From contig OY720348.1 in assembly GCA_963082975.1 (NCBI GenBank), positions 16,736,078-16,800,077 on the forward strand: a stretch of DNA of 64,000 bases, read 5' to 3'. Position numbers and translations under genes: made by a program. The notes under the pieces were generated by a model, which saw nothing but the letters and a program-made list of their open reading frames with translations, was not told the origin of the DNA and did not search any database. Shown here piece after piece: positions 25,372 through 37,907 of the stretch (the stretch's first letter is position 1; each line of letters opens with the position of its first letter). This DNA is from Labia minor (lineage: Eukaryota > Arthropoda > Insecta > Dermaptera > Spongiphoridae).

Positions 25372-25572
25372 AAATTCATTACTGTTACTGAGTGCACGAC
25401 AGCAGTGATACGGTTCCACAGATCGTTCAAAGTTGTTGATAGTGGCGGGACGAAAACAGCTTCCTTAACATAACCCCATGAGAAATAGTCATATGGGATG
25501 AGATCAGGAGATCTTGTGGCCAGTAGTGTAGTGAGGTCTTCATTTCCCCTGGTACCGATCCAGCGCTGAGGA
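25372..25572 (-). pseudogene. Transposase C-terminal remnant (Tc1/mariner-like DDE)
   Basis: On the minus strand one frame reads RWIGTRGNEDL, then TRSPDLIPYDYFSWGYVKEA and VFVPPLSTTLNDLWNRI. Insect Tc1/mariner-related (DDE_3) transposases have a conserved box of the form RSPDLTPxDFxLWGxxK, which contains the last catalytic acidic residue; here it survives with Ile for Thr and Tyr for Phe. There is no start, no intact N-terminus, and a stop just upstream of the piece. No terminal inverted repeats were found around it. It is a dead fragment in the long dac intron. Confidence 0.78.
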
Positions 25573-27085
25573 AGGGGTTCATTTAAAACTTACTCTTTTC
25601 ATTAGTACAAAAATTATTTATGTAGCATTTGTACTTTAATAAATACGAATTTTTAAAAATGGGTCCATCATTTAGAATAGTGTAAAAAGTTGTATTTAAA
25701 TGATAGTTAACTTGTTTATTTATTTATATTTATTTGAAATCTTCTAGAAACTACTCTACTAGGGCTTGATTCCATGTTTATTTAGGCTTTGCTTATGAAA
25801 GACCCTAAATTGTTGTTGTTTCATTAAACGTCGGATGTTAATGTCGGCATAAATTCCTGTTTATTGATTACCCAGTGAATAAAAAAAAAAAAAGCGAGAA
25901 CGTCCCAAATGAGATAATCTCCTTTCGTTGAATCATTTCATTTCAATGCAAAGGAAATTTTCTATCCAAATGAAGTTAGTTAATGGAGTGAAATACAATA
26001 AAAAGAAGGGGGGAAGCAAAGATCTTTATGGAAGCGATGAAAGGCAGAGTTGGAATAATTATTTCAATGAGTCAATTTCGAGGATCAACAGTTTGTTTCT
26101 ACCGTAATTAGACTTGGGAAGAAAGAAATCCTCTCTCTCTCTCTCTCTCTACCCTCCTACCTCCTGCCCCCCATCTCCTCTTTCTTCCTTAAACACTTCT
26201 CCCCTTGACAGACATCCAAATTTCGGATGTTGATTCTTCTCTTTCTATTAAGAATTCTCTTTTACCCGTAAAATAAACGGCCATATTTCTTTTTTTCAAA
26301 ACAGCACACAAAAATGTTATAATACTCAAACCTTCATTCCAATTACACCGTTTACTTTTATAATGAAGTATACAATCTTTTGTAATCCCCACTCCACCTA
26401 CCTTCCCCCACCCCTACCCCTTTCTCTGTTATTTTATATACCTTTTCTTCCTCTTCTTTTTTTTTTGTTTTTTATTACACTAATCGATATCCAGATTACA
26501 ACTTGTCTATGTCTATCTCATTTAACGTTTGTCTCGGTTCACGAACTCATCCACGAATAAATTAATTTAATAGTCCCCGACTATATTCGGCCTAAAAATT
26601 TTTAATTAAATAATACCAACTTGAGAATGTGAATATTTATTTAAATATATTTTGTAACATAAAATTCTAAATGATCCAAATTGCCTATAATTTCAAACAT
26701 TTTTTTTTTTTTTTGTTTTTTATTTTCGTTTCGTATAAATAAAATTTTATTTACCTATCATTGTTTCACTTCAATTTGTTTATTATTAAAAGAAAAAAAT
26801 CCATTTCATTTGCATTCTTCTGGTGCCATAAACCTATAATTTATGGTATTAATTAATACCGAATAGATGAAATAATAAAGAAATAAAAGGACACGCAAAT
26901 AAGTCAAATCAAAATGGAGTCCCCCAGAAGATATATATATATATATGTATATATGTATACATATAAATATATTTAATAAAAAATACAAGAAAATAAAACG
27001 ACTTTATTAAATCAACAATTCTATTATTGAGTTAATATTTATTTGTATTTATATATAAGATATATATATTTATATATAAATACCC

Positions 27086-27180
27086 GTTCTACTGATCATA
27101 GAACACCTTTACCCCACTTAAGAAGCAACCGAACCGAAAAATATTCAGATCAAATATTCTGTATTTATAAAGCATAATAT
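27086..27180 (+). repeat. SINE/LINE tail repeat, copy A
   Basis: Contains CCGTTCTACTGATCATAGAA, CACCTTTACCCCACTTA and GCAACCGAACCGAAAAATATT, then AAAGCATAATATTAAT. It matches 29001-29100 over about 90 bp, and its first 25 bp or so match the 3' part of the SINE-like element at 62371-62396. Confidence 0.7.
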
Positions 27181-27821
27181 TAATATATATATATAGGTTT
27201 ATAAAATATGTTTAAATATAAAAATGAAAGTATATTTTGAAAAACAAAAATATAAGAAATTAAATATTTAAACGATGAAAAATTGAATTTTTATTGATGA
27301 AATTATTTTTGTTTAAATCTTATCATATTTATAAACATAATATATTTTTATTTTTATATAATATAAATTACATGTTGTTGTTTCATGATTGGAGTTTTTA
27401 ACAAAATGAGAAATGAGCTGCGTATTGTCTAAATTAATTCAGCGGGGGTCAAACTGTCAAAGTAAACGTTAGAAACCCCCAATTGTTACAATAGCATAGC
27501 CTTGTAGCGGTTGTACTATCAATGTTATAATAAATATAAGTAAATAAAAGTACAAATTATAAGATTTTGGGCATCTATTAATAAAAAACAATATAAGTAT
27601 ATATATATAATCCAAAAAATTATTAAAATATATTTGATAAAATAAATATTATAATTTTATGTAAAAGGCATCTTAATTAACAATTAAAGTAACAAATAAG
27701 TTAGGTAAATTCAAAATAAACTTCAAAAAAAAACCATTAAACATAATAAGAATAATTTTTAATTAAACAATTGGTGATGTTTGAAATTTACATTTTGTTT
27801 GTTACGTCAACATCAAAACTT

Positions 27822-27836
27822 GAATGCGCATAAAGT
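27822..27836 (-). repeat. Single ACTTTATGCGCAT motif, inverted
   Basis: GAATGCGCATAAAGT followed by AAATATATCAATGAAA. Read in reverse, it matches the left side of the pair at 54092. Confidence 0.55.
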
Positions 27837-29000
27837 AAATATATCAATGAAAATTATTCTCAAGTTTAATTTTTTTTTTAGGTTACAAATTAAAATATAT
27901 CCTACAGTTTAATATATTAATTTCATTAATATATTTATATATATATATATATACATTTTCACTTAACTATTTTCAGATAATTTTATTAATTACTTTTTTT
28001 TATTAATACTATAAATTATTAATAAAAGCTTCATTATCAATATTTTTTTTTATAATTGTTAAAACAAATCCCTTCTAACAACTTTTCAATTACTCTTCTA
28101 TACTATTATATATATATATATATATATATTAATGAATTATATGTTACTTTCGTTATTATTTATATAAATTAATATCGACAGTTATAAAATTCACAATTTA
28201 TATTTTGATTTTTCTATAAAATAAGTTAATTATGAAATATTAAAAAATATAAATGTATATAGTAGAAATTTCAAAGGGTCGATTGATGAAGAGAAATGTT
28301 AGCGTTCGATCATTGATTCCCACCACCACCCTGGTAATTTGAAAATTTCCTATAGGATAGATTGGATATGGAGGAAGGGAGGAAATGTAGAGCCAATTGT
28401 CTGGGTATTTTAATGAAAGAGATTGTTTTTATGATTTCCTATAGACAGGTGGGGATATTGATATAAATTGGCTTGCGAGTTTAATGGCGCATGCAATATG
28501 AATCCGTTAGTGAGGGAGAATCAACGAACATGAGTATCCTGGGATATTGTATCCTTCATAGTAATTCGTCATAATCACAGCAGCAACAATTCAATAATAA
28601 AGCGATATTTCAGATATTGCTCAAAATAGATATAATATCTATTTAGAAACAACCCCCCCCCTCTAAAAAAATCAAATATTAACACTATTTGTTTTCTTTT
28701 GTTTCAAAAAAAAAAAAAATATATTTTTTCCTTCCAGGTTCTTTTCAGTTCAAATTAATAATCTCAAAGAAGTATCCACTATTCCATGTCAAGCTCCAAA
28801 GATAAAGTACAAAGTTCCGTAAAATATCCTATCCTAATAATCATTTTTGTAGTAAAAATATAATTAGAATTATAAAAAATAAGATGGTTGATTAAGTAAA
28901 TTGATTTAAAAAAAATCTAATAATATTTCTTTTCCTACAAAATAACTAAGTTTAAAAAAATAAGATAAAAAATTACAAAATATTATTTACTTATTATGTA

Positions 29001-29100
29001 AGAACTCGTTCTGATCATAGAACACCTTTACCCCACTTATGCGGCAACCGAACCGAAAAATATTTTATCAAATATTAAGTATATATAAAGCATAATACTT
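29001..29100 (+). repeat. SINE/LINE tail repeat, copy B
   Basis: Same repeat as 27086-27180 and in the same orientation, with CGTTCTGATCATAGAACACC (3 nt shorter) and TGCGGCAACCGAACCG. The copies are 1.9 kb apart. Confidence 0.7.
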
Positions 29101-29210
29101 AATAAATTAAAACAAAAAATTAAAATTAAAACTTACACTAATTTAAAATGTAAAATAAAATAAAACATTGTTTAAATGTAATATTAAAAAATAAGATATA
29201 ATAATAAAAA

Positions 29211-29810
29211 AAGTGAGGGTCTCCACTCTACCATCTCGCAAATTTGAAATGGATTAATTTTAATATATATTATATTTAAATTAAATTTAATTAAATAAAT
29301 TATAAATTAAAATTAATAAATCATATTTATATTAAACCAGCGCGAGTTTAGCTCTGTTGCTGGCGCGTGATTAGTAGTCAACGCGTTAAAAAATTAATTT
29401 CGATACTTTCAGCGATTCAATCAAGCTGAAATTCTATATATAGTAGTTTTATACAATTTTTAATCATGTGAAAAACTATCAAACATCTATCTCTATTTTT
29501 ACTGTTAATTTAGAGGAAAAAAAAATGAAAACGTAGTAGGTAATGGTCTTCTTCCGAATGAGCCTAATTTCTCAAAAGTTGAAAGAAAACCAGGAATTTT
29601 GAATAATGCCCGTGTAACAAATTTCATGATTCTAGCTCAAACCGATTTTACGTAATCTTGTCTTCATATACACACATGCACACACACACACACAGACATT
29701 TTTATCAAACTTAGTGAAAATGACTCAGGAACCTTCAAAACTTATAAAAACATCGAAATCTCGATATCGAAAATTTTCGTGATAAAAATACTATTTCTGG
29801 CGAGATAGTA
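29211..29810 (+). mobile_element. HINE/MITE-like family X, copy 3
   Basis: Full length, with a degraded 5' border (GTGAGGGTCTCCACTC) and 3' end CTGGCGAGATAGTA. The CA tract is at about 29672-29693. It lies about 550 bp from copy 4 in the same orientation, with a unique island between them. Confidence 0.8.
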
Positions 29811-29989
29811 ATGAAAATAGTGCGATTCATAGAAATAGTTTTGGTGATAAGAGAATGAGTGTATCGTTTATAATTATTGAGATGAAAATCAAAACCACCT
29901 TAATAGACATATTTGCGAGATAATTATTGGATTAGTCGATTGGACAGGAGGTGGGGTGTTAGGCAGTACGTTATTTGATATTCACTCGA

Positions 29990-30265
29990 CCCCTCCGGGC
30001 CCGTGATAAATGATTGATACAAATGTTTCTCGCTCTGTATCTCCTCTCTAATTGAATAAACGCTATGAGAAATGAGCAACGCACCCATCATAATATACCC
30101 AGGTCGGTTTGCTAATTATCTCATGAGATAAATCACGGCCTGGTCTCACTGTCAAAAGCCATCTCAGGGTCGTGCCCGGGGAGTCCCGGACGGATGGGCA
30201 ACTTTGACTGATGATGGTGAATCCTCCCTCGTCAACAATGTTTGCCACAACTCATCCCGATATCA
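29990..30265. other. Unique GC-rich island between two family X copies
   Basis: Contains GACCCCTCCGGGCCCGTG and GTCGTGCCCGGGGAGTCCCG, far more GC than the neighbourhood, with TGATTGATAC nearby. The 61-codon minus-strand ORF has no known motif. Confidence 0.4.
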
Positions 30266-30357
30266 GTTCTATTTACAACAAATCAATAGTATACACTCAC
30301 CCAACAAATATTAGATATATATATAGATATAGATAGACTAATTTTTTAAACAAAAAA

Positions 30358-30941
30358 TCCGGAGTGTCTCCACTTGACTATCTCGCAAATTTGAATTGGA
30401 TTAAATAACATAATTATATATAAATTAAAATTAATCAATAATATTTATTAAATCAGCGCGGGTTTGGCTCTTTGTTGATGGCACCACGTCACATGCTGGC
30501 GCGTGATTAGTAGTCAACGTGTTAAAAAATTAATTCCGGTACTTTCAGCGATTCAATCAAACTGAAATTCTATATATAGAAGTTTTATACAAATTTTAAT
30601 AAGGTGAAAAAAAATCAAACGTATATCTTTATTTTTATGGTCAGTTTAGAGGAAAAAAAATGAAAACGTGGTAGGTAATGGTCTTCTTCCGAATGAGCTA
30701 CATTTATCAAAAGTTGATAGAAAACTACGAATTTTGAATAATGCCCGTGTACCAATTTTGATTTTTCTAGGTCAAACCGTTTTTACATAATCTTGTCTTC
30801 ATACACACACATGCACACATTCACAGAGATTTTTCTCAACCTTCGTGAAAATGACTCAGGGACCTTCAAAACGTATAAAAACATCAAAATCTCCACATCG
30901 AAAATTTTCGTGATCTCAATACTATCTCTGGCGAGATAATA
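30358..30941 (+). mobile_element. HINE/MITE-like family X, copy 4
   Basis: Full length (about 584 bp), from TCCGGAGTGTCTCCACTTG to CTGGCGAGATAAT. The sub-terminal repeat ACTATCTCGC is intact at the 5' end, and the 3' partner is GGCGAGATAAT. Flanks are A-rich on both sides and no clear target duplication is visible. Confidence 0.82.
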
Positions 30942-32439
30942 AATAAAAAAATAGCGAAACTGTGAATAAATTGTTTATAAAATAGACTAATATTGAAATA
31001 AATAAAATAAAATTGTGCTTTATTTTAATATTAATTCATCGGAAATTTTTTATATTCTTTGAAAGGAATGCACAAGTGAGTATTGATTTTTATTTTATTA
31101 GATTAGGGGGAAGAAGAAGAGGACCCTTGGGATTTATTTATTATTATTTTTTTATGTTTTTAGTAATGATTAAAAGATTAATTCTTAATTTATATAAATT
31201 GTAAAAATTATTATAAGTATTTTCAATATAATTGATGAAAGAAATAATTGATTTTATATATATATATTATTGTTTTGGAGACAATATTAGTGGATTAGAT
31301 CATCAGTGAGAACGATGACCAACAAGTGGCAACTGATAAAGACATCCATATTTGTAATCAAAATTTGATTTATCATTTTTCGTTAAATTTATTCAAACTC
31401 AAAGAGATTAGTTGGGAGTGAGTGATGAGGGTAGAGGGGGAAGACATTTCTTCGAGGTTACTTAATCCATTAAAAAAATGAATTAAAAAAAAAATGAATT
31501 GTATATTTGGAGTCGATTATGACAGGGAAGAGCTGCTAGTAGATGGATGAGTAGCACACACCTGGATGGGTTGGTTATCACTCACCCCAAACATAAGACC
31601 CCACCGTCCATCGTAAAGGGTTGCAACCCTCAAATCAACATCATCAGACAGAATTAATCTAGAAAACAGCGTTGTAACTCTTCTAGGTCCATTTATTGTC
31701 CGATTTCAACAGCTTTAAAATATGGAAATTTATAATTGTGCTTTACCATTTAATTATAAAATTATATATTTTATTAAATATTTAGTTAAAATATAATATT
31801 TACAAAATTTAATTTATTATATATTTAACAAATAAATAAATATATACATGGGGTGACAGTAAAGGAGCTTCAAAAATCTAAAAAATTAAAATTTATTAAC
31901 CAAAACAATACTTGTGAAATCACTATAAACTGACAATATAAACTGCCTTCTAACATCATATTAGATGAGTATAAACTTTGAAAGTTATCTGATGCAATGC
32001 TTATAATTTGTCGAATTTGGTGTTGGTATAATGTGCGTGTATTCATAAACAAACCGATGCGACTTCAACTGGTTCATGATAATAAATATATACTCGCTAA
32101 TGTATTAATTGATAAGATACTCAACTTAATTGGCAAGTCTATAGTTTGTAAAATAGATAATTATATGGAGGTTAATCTTTATACATGGCCCCTAGCTGGT
32201 TTTTCATATTAATTGCCTGGTCAAGCTTTTATACCTGGAGTTTCTTTTATTGCTCTGTCTCGTCCCCTCTACCAAGAGAAGAAAAAAAAATTTTTTAAAA
32301 TTGATTCAATTTCAATGATACAGAATTTTTCTGTGGCATTTTACAAAGGTACTATTATCCTTTTACAGATGTTATAATCCAATAGAGAGAGAGAGAGAGA
32401 AAGAGAGTTTAATTCATATGATTTTTATAAACGTTATCG

Positions 32440-33650
32440 TTTAAAGTTCTCCTACTAATGATAGTGTTGAAGATGCCATGGGCTTCCCGGCCCTTTACAC
32501 CCAAGGGTTTCTTGTCAAAATAATAAGAATCGAAACCACTAAATATAAATGCTAAATGACATACTCAAACCATGTAATAAACCGATTAACCCATATATCC
32601 TAAACGCTTCGAACTGAAACGATTTCATTTTATTTCCCCAATTTCTAGCTCTGATATAATTCAAGCCATGTAATTACCGGGGCTGCCTCGGTCATTTTCT
32701 CAAAAAAAAAATGTTCCTCTTGCTCCCAAGGACATAGCCTTAAGCATTATGGCCCGTGGAGTCCCATAGAGCCCCAAAAAGCATATTAGAATATTCAATT
32801 CCCATTATTATTACCACTATTATATTGGAAACCGGGCTTTATGCAAATCACTGGGAATTTTATAAACTCTAAAATAAATATTTCGATTCAAAATACTCAG
32901 TATGGAAATCGGAGAACACAATAAATCATGGGAGGTTGGAAAGGGGAGGGGGTTCGATAGAATGAATTACAATTTTTCAAGGATTGAACTCCTCCCCTCA
33001 TTGTAATCCATATTTAGATAAAAAAAAACTTTTGCATTAAAAAATAAACCAATTACAAATGTTGAAATGAAGGTTGATTCATAGCAAATATGGACAGATG
33101 GTTAAATATTGTTTGGTGAAAACAGATTTACAAGTGAATATCGAGTTGCGAATCAAAACAGTGGCTGCAGGCCGACCAACCATCCCAGATTTATATTATA
33201 TTTAATAATTTTGACGATCATTTGATGTGAGTCATTGAACAATAGGCTGATATGTTCGGTCAATTGTTTTTGCGTTGCTCTTCTAGGAGAGGGCCGATTG
33301 CTGTGGGGTTCAAATATCCCCTAAGAGGAAATATTACTTTTCTGCAACCCCTCGTATAAACAAGCGCGCCTACAAAACCATTTGGATGTTTAAAAGGAGA
33401 ACTTCTCCGCTATCATATCTAGTCTATTGATTAAAAACGTTGAAATGAAAATGAAAGGTCGGGAGAGGAAAAGAGGTGGGCGGTGGAAGGGAAGGGAAAG
33501 GAATTGCCCGGGGGCGCGACTTCTCGGGTCACCCAGCTTCAGGCTAAGCTCAGCTAGTTTGGAATTTTCGGCACACCCCAATTGTTAGTTAGAACCAAGT
33601 GTTGGTTTGATCTGGTTGGTGACATAGTACCAATGTCTTCGTGCAAACGG
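32440..33650. other. Unique non-coding island cluster
   Basis: Moderately complex sequence over 1.2 kb, with a GC-rich core at 33465-33560 (GCCCGGGGGCGCGACTTC). No coding signal. Confidence 0.35.
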
Positions 33651-33754
33651 ATCATCCGAAGAAAAATAACAAACTGGAATCGATTTGAATTTGCTTCCAC
33701 GATTTATTGAAATGGAAAGAAAATAAATTAAGATTTAAATTTATATGCTTATAT

Positions 33755-33770
33755 GGGGGGGGGGGGGGGG
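33755..33770. repeat. G16 homopolymer
   Basis: Sixteen G in a row followed by an A-rich run and (TA)n. Rare in such AT-rich sequence and likely length-variable. Confidence 0.9.
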
Positions 33771-34019
33771 AGAAAAAAAAATATATATATATAGAATAGG
33801 AATTCTCAAGAAAAAACGTTAAAAGCGAAAAATTTATTAAAATTTATATAAAAAAAAATTGTATTAATTAAATAAAAAAGAATCATAATAAATTCCAAAT
33901 ATTCATTCATGTATTCATTATTTCGGGCGAAATAGAAAAAGAAAGAAAGAAGCGACATTAATAAAGAATTGGTCGAAAATCTGTCCAAATGATCGATTAT
34001 CGTTCGATTAAACCTGCTT

Positions 34020-34200
34020 TTCCTGATGGCAGAAAGAGCTCTGACAGGTTCGATTCCTGACCTATCTGAGAACAGGATTGGAATTTGTCATGTATAAAAT
34101 CGAATTTAGGTTATTGGGTTAACAAATTAATCAAACAACTACATTTGAATTCAATTCTTGACCTATTACCAGTTGAAATTTGACATTCGAAATAGATTAT
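34020..34200 (+). repeat. Possible decayed tRNA-derived repeat with B box
   Basis: Has a perfect pol III B box, GGTTCGATTCC (34048-34058), in AGGTTCGATTCCTGACCTAT. A degraded echo of the same run (CAATTCTTGACCTATTACC) lies about 100 bp downstream. The only A-box-like motif is too close (about 22 nt), so a functional tRNA is not supported. Confidence 0.35.
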
Positions 34201-34239
34201 AATTCCAAATTTTTTCAGTCCTTTTAGGAACTTAACACC

Positions 34240-34790
34240 TCACATGTTGTTGGAATTGGTTCTATTCCTCTCTAATTGACTTACACAACCCAGACCCAGG
34301 ATTTCCATTTCCATGGGAGTGATATTTTTATTTTATTTTAATTTTTGTTTTCTTTTTTTGTTTTTTTGATGTGTTTTTTTTTTATTTGAAAGAGTCAAAA
34401 GCGAACTTGTAGAATGAAATAGACAGAGGGAGAGAGAGAGAGAGAAAAAAAAAACCGAATGATCATTGAGTGAGAAAGAGATCGAAAATTAAATTTCACG
34501 TTATTCAGGTGACAACCCATAATTACAAACCGACTCAAAATGTTCTTCCCGAGTAACCTGTCATCTGTACAGTCAAATAAAAAAGTTGGTTGACCATCAG
34601 CCAATGGAAACGAGTGGAGTGCACGCATGCAATCGCCGCCTTGGCAATGGCTAAATATTAAATCGAAAATGACACACTCTTAGAGAGTGATCGTCCCGGT
34701 AACGCCCCTTGAGAATTCTTCCATGCAAGACACACCACAACCTTCTACCTATGCCTGGCTGACTGCTAACCAACTTCATCGAATTGAGCG
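34240..34790. other. Unique non-coding island
   Basis: Non-repetitive except for a GA run (34430-34445) and poly-T. Continues at 35460-35700 with a further 240 bp of complex sequence (GGTCTTGCAGGCGCCAATTC). Confidence 0.3.
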
Positions 34791-35949
34791 GCGGAATAGA
34801 AAAGAATCCAACCACTTTTAATTATCAACCAATAATCTTTATGAATTTTATAATTAATTTGTAATTTATATATTTTATTTAAAAAATGAATATATAATTC
34901 TTGTTTGGAAAAAGCAAATAAATAATTGTTTTTTTTTTTTTGAAAGGTTAAGCCCAAAATAAAAGAAAAAGTTTTTTTTTTTTTTATTTTGTTAATTAAT
35001 TTTAATTTGTTAATTTACTTTTCTAAGTAAAATTTCATTTTTCTTTTTTCAATAAATAATAAATTTCTTTTTAATTATTAATTTTATATATTATATAAAA
35101 TTGATATTTATTAATTATATATAAAATTTGAAAGTGGAGAATTTTAATGAAATAATAGTGTGAAAGAGAGAAAAAGAAAAAGAAGGTGGGAGGGAGGGAA
35201 GGAGAATGGAAATATTTACTAATGCAGGTATATATATATATATATACTCTGATGTTCTGTAAAGATCAGAGATGAATGTCCTTTCATCGATGATGTGAAA
35301 ACGAGTTAATAATTCTTTTTTTTTTTTTTTTTTTGTTTTTGAGAAGATGAAAATACAAAAATAAGAAGGAAAAAAGATAGGTTTTGTATAAATCGTAGTG
35401 CGTGTTTTTTTTTTTTTATTCTCTTCGGTGAATCCATCTTGATTCCAAATCAAAGAGAACATTTATGGAAGAGAAGAGAAGGGTAGAGAGAAGGAGATGT
35501 CAAGATGTCATAAGGACCTTTAGTCGGTCTTGCAGGCGCCAATTCCATACCCAATGTCCAACAAAATTGAATTCGGCTCTGTTCTTTTCCACGTAACAAG
35601 ATTTATGGACGATTGCAACACGAAGGAATGAAATAAGCCCCACAGTGCAGACTCGTTTCCAATATAGATCTGGTCATATGTCTCAATTACGGTAAAACAT
35701 CAAATGTTAAAAAAAAAAAAAAAAAAAATAAAAATTCGTGAGCGATCCTTTTAATCGAAATACACACGCGAAGTCAGAAGTACGTGGTGGTGGGGATTAT
35801 TCTCAACCAACACATTCTTCTAATTAACATCTTCACACAAAAAAAAATATTTATGATTTTTTATACTAATTTATAATATTATAATATAAAAATAATAATT
35901 TTAATATATATATATATATATATTATTAGATTTATTATATTATTATATT

Positions 35950-36006
35950 ATATTCCGGATAAATCTGATAATAATAATAATAAAATTCACGGAAATCTAA
36001 ACCAAC
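35950..36006. repeat. Partial copy of the 57392-57648 palindrome end
   Basis: TCCGGATAAATCTGATAATA, then AAAATTCACGGAAATCTAAACC, matches the right end and right flank of the palindrome at about 57625-57668, including the following (TA) run. Confidence 0.75.
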
Positions 36007-36224
36007 ATATATATATGTTATTTCAGATTTAGCGCGCCTTGGATTGTTCTTATTATTGCTCTGGATCATGAGGTTGGCAACAATAATAATAACATGTCCA
36101 CGAGTTAAGGTTATAGAAATTACATATTGTATAAATTGTTTCACATTCAACCAAAGAATCTACAATTAATCAATTCTATTATTTTATGTAAGAATTGAAT
36201 TATTGTAGTTTTAATTCACTTACT

Positions 36225-36227
<3 letters not shown>

Positions 36228-36264
<37 letters not shown>
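36228..36264. repeat. (AT)n tract carrying a hAT insertion
   Basis: About 18 AT units ending exactly at the left border of the hAT MITE (36265). TATGTATATATATG resumes after its right border. Confidence 0.95.
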
Positions 36265-36267
<3 letters not shown>

Positions 36268-36535
36268 TGATGTATTGGTAAAATAAGAAGTAAGGGAACG
36301 CATAGTGGGAGCAAAAAAAATGTCCTATATTTTCAGCAAACTTTTTTTTTCCATATAAGTTTGTATTTTTCCTTATTCCTACTATACAAAATATTAACGA
36401 ACACAAAAAAAGAAATTCTAACAGTAGATTTAAGTGGGAGTTGTCGGGACATGAAAAAGTATTAAAACACGTTCTGGCCCTGAAAAAAGGTAAGAGAACG
36501 TCATTCCCCCGCGTTCCCCTCCCAATACACCACTG
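36265..36535. mobile_element. hAT-type MITE family Z, copy 2
   Basis: Same family as 9839-10208 but without the inner tandem duplication (271 bp). Ends are CAGTGATGTATTGG and CCAATACACCACTG. It is inserted in a (TA)n tract. The flanks TATATATA and TATGTATA match at 7 of 8, but the microsatellite makes this weaker evidence of target duplication. Confidence 0.87.
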
Positions 36536-37907
36536 TATGTATATATATGTTGAATTTGTATATTAATGACATAATGCATTTAAAACAATACAAAATAATA
36601 ATAAATATTATATGAAAAAATAAAAATTAACATGAGTGATCAAATTCTTAGCTTGCTCGTTTTGAATTTAAATTTAAAAAAAAGGGGGTGATAAGGTGAA
36701 AATAATCCAACAAACGACAGGCTTCAACTCTATTCTATATATTTATATATATGTGAGTATAATAATAATAATAATAATAATATTAATAGAAATGTGCAAA
36801 ATAAAAATGATTGAATGAAAATAAAATAATTAGGTAACCCTCGAAATTGGTGGGCTGCTTGAATGATTCATCCTCTTTGAAGTGAACAGGAGAGACACGA
36901 ATGAGTCACAGCAATACAACTACAGATCATTCGGAAATAGTATTTTATATATAAAAAGATTATAATTTATCACTGGAGGAGAAAGAGGAGGAGGAGGAGG
37001 AGGAAGGAATATAATTGCATTGATAACGAAAGGGTAGGTTTCCAATTTCAATTTTCTAAAAATGTATTTTATTTTTATCATCCTGAAAAAGATTTCAATA
37101 TCTCAGATCAAATTATATCTATATAAGTATAATACAAATAGAAAATATTAAAATTAATATTTATATTTATATATTTTTAAATACTTTAAAAAGAATAAGA
37201 ATATTTTTATTTTTTGCTTTTCATTAAATAAAATTAAATATAAATCAATGTATTGAAAATGAATGAATTATTTCCTAATGTTAATTTATAAAAGTTTTTT
37301 TTTTTTTGGATTAAAAGTTTTTTTTTTTGTTTTCTGTTTTTAAGGATTTCAAGAATTTTAATATTATTATTATTATTATTATTTTGTTTTGATTGTTTAA
37401 TATCTGTAGAATGTTTTTCCTTGGTTGAATTGGTATGAGTAGAATTATTAACGAATATTGGAAAAATGTAAACAATCCCAGCAAAATATGTGATTACCAG
37501 CTATTTTTGACAGAATAAATAAATAAGATGAAAAAGGAATATGATGAAATTTGATATTTTGAATCCGTTGCACGAAAAATCACTTAAACATCCGTCAGAA
37601 CATCTTTAATAATAGTGGTCTGCGTAAAGATGTTGATAAAATAAAATAAAAAGATAAGAGTGAAAAAAAAGTAATAATTTTAACTGTTTATTATAAAAAC
37701 AAAAAGAGTAAAATCAGCAATTAATATGTTTAGCAATAAATTGTAATTTAAATATAAAGAGATCACCATGAAAATAGTATAATAATAATAATAATAATAT
37801 TATACTAATATATTAATAAATAATAAATCTCTAATGGAGACTGAGCGACTGTAAAGGGGTAAAGAAGAAAATAATTGTCCGTTATTTAACTAAATAAAAC
37901 AAAAAAA

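Noticed and set aside
34040..34062. tRNA gene from the GGTTCGATTCC box
   Set aside because: There is no A box at proper distance and no cloverleaf.
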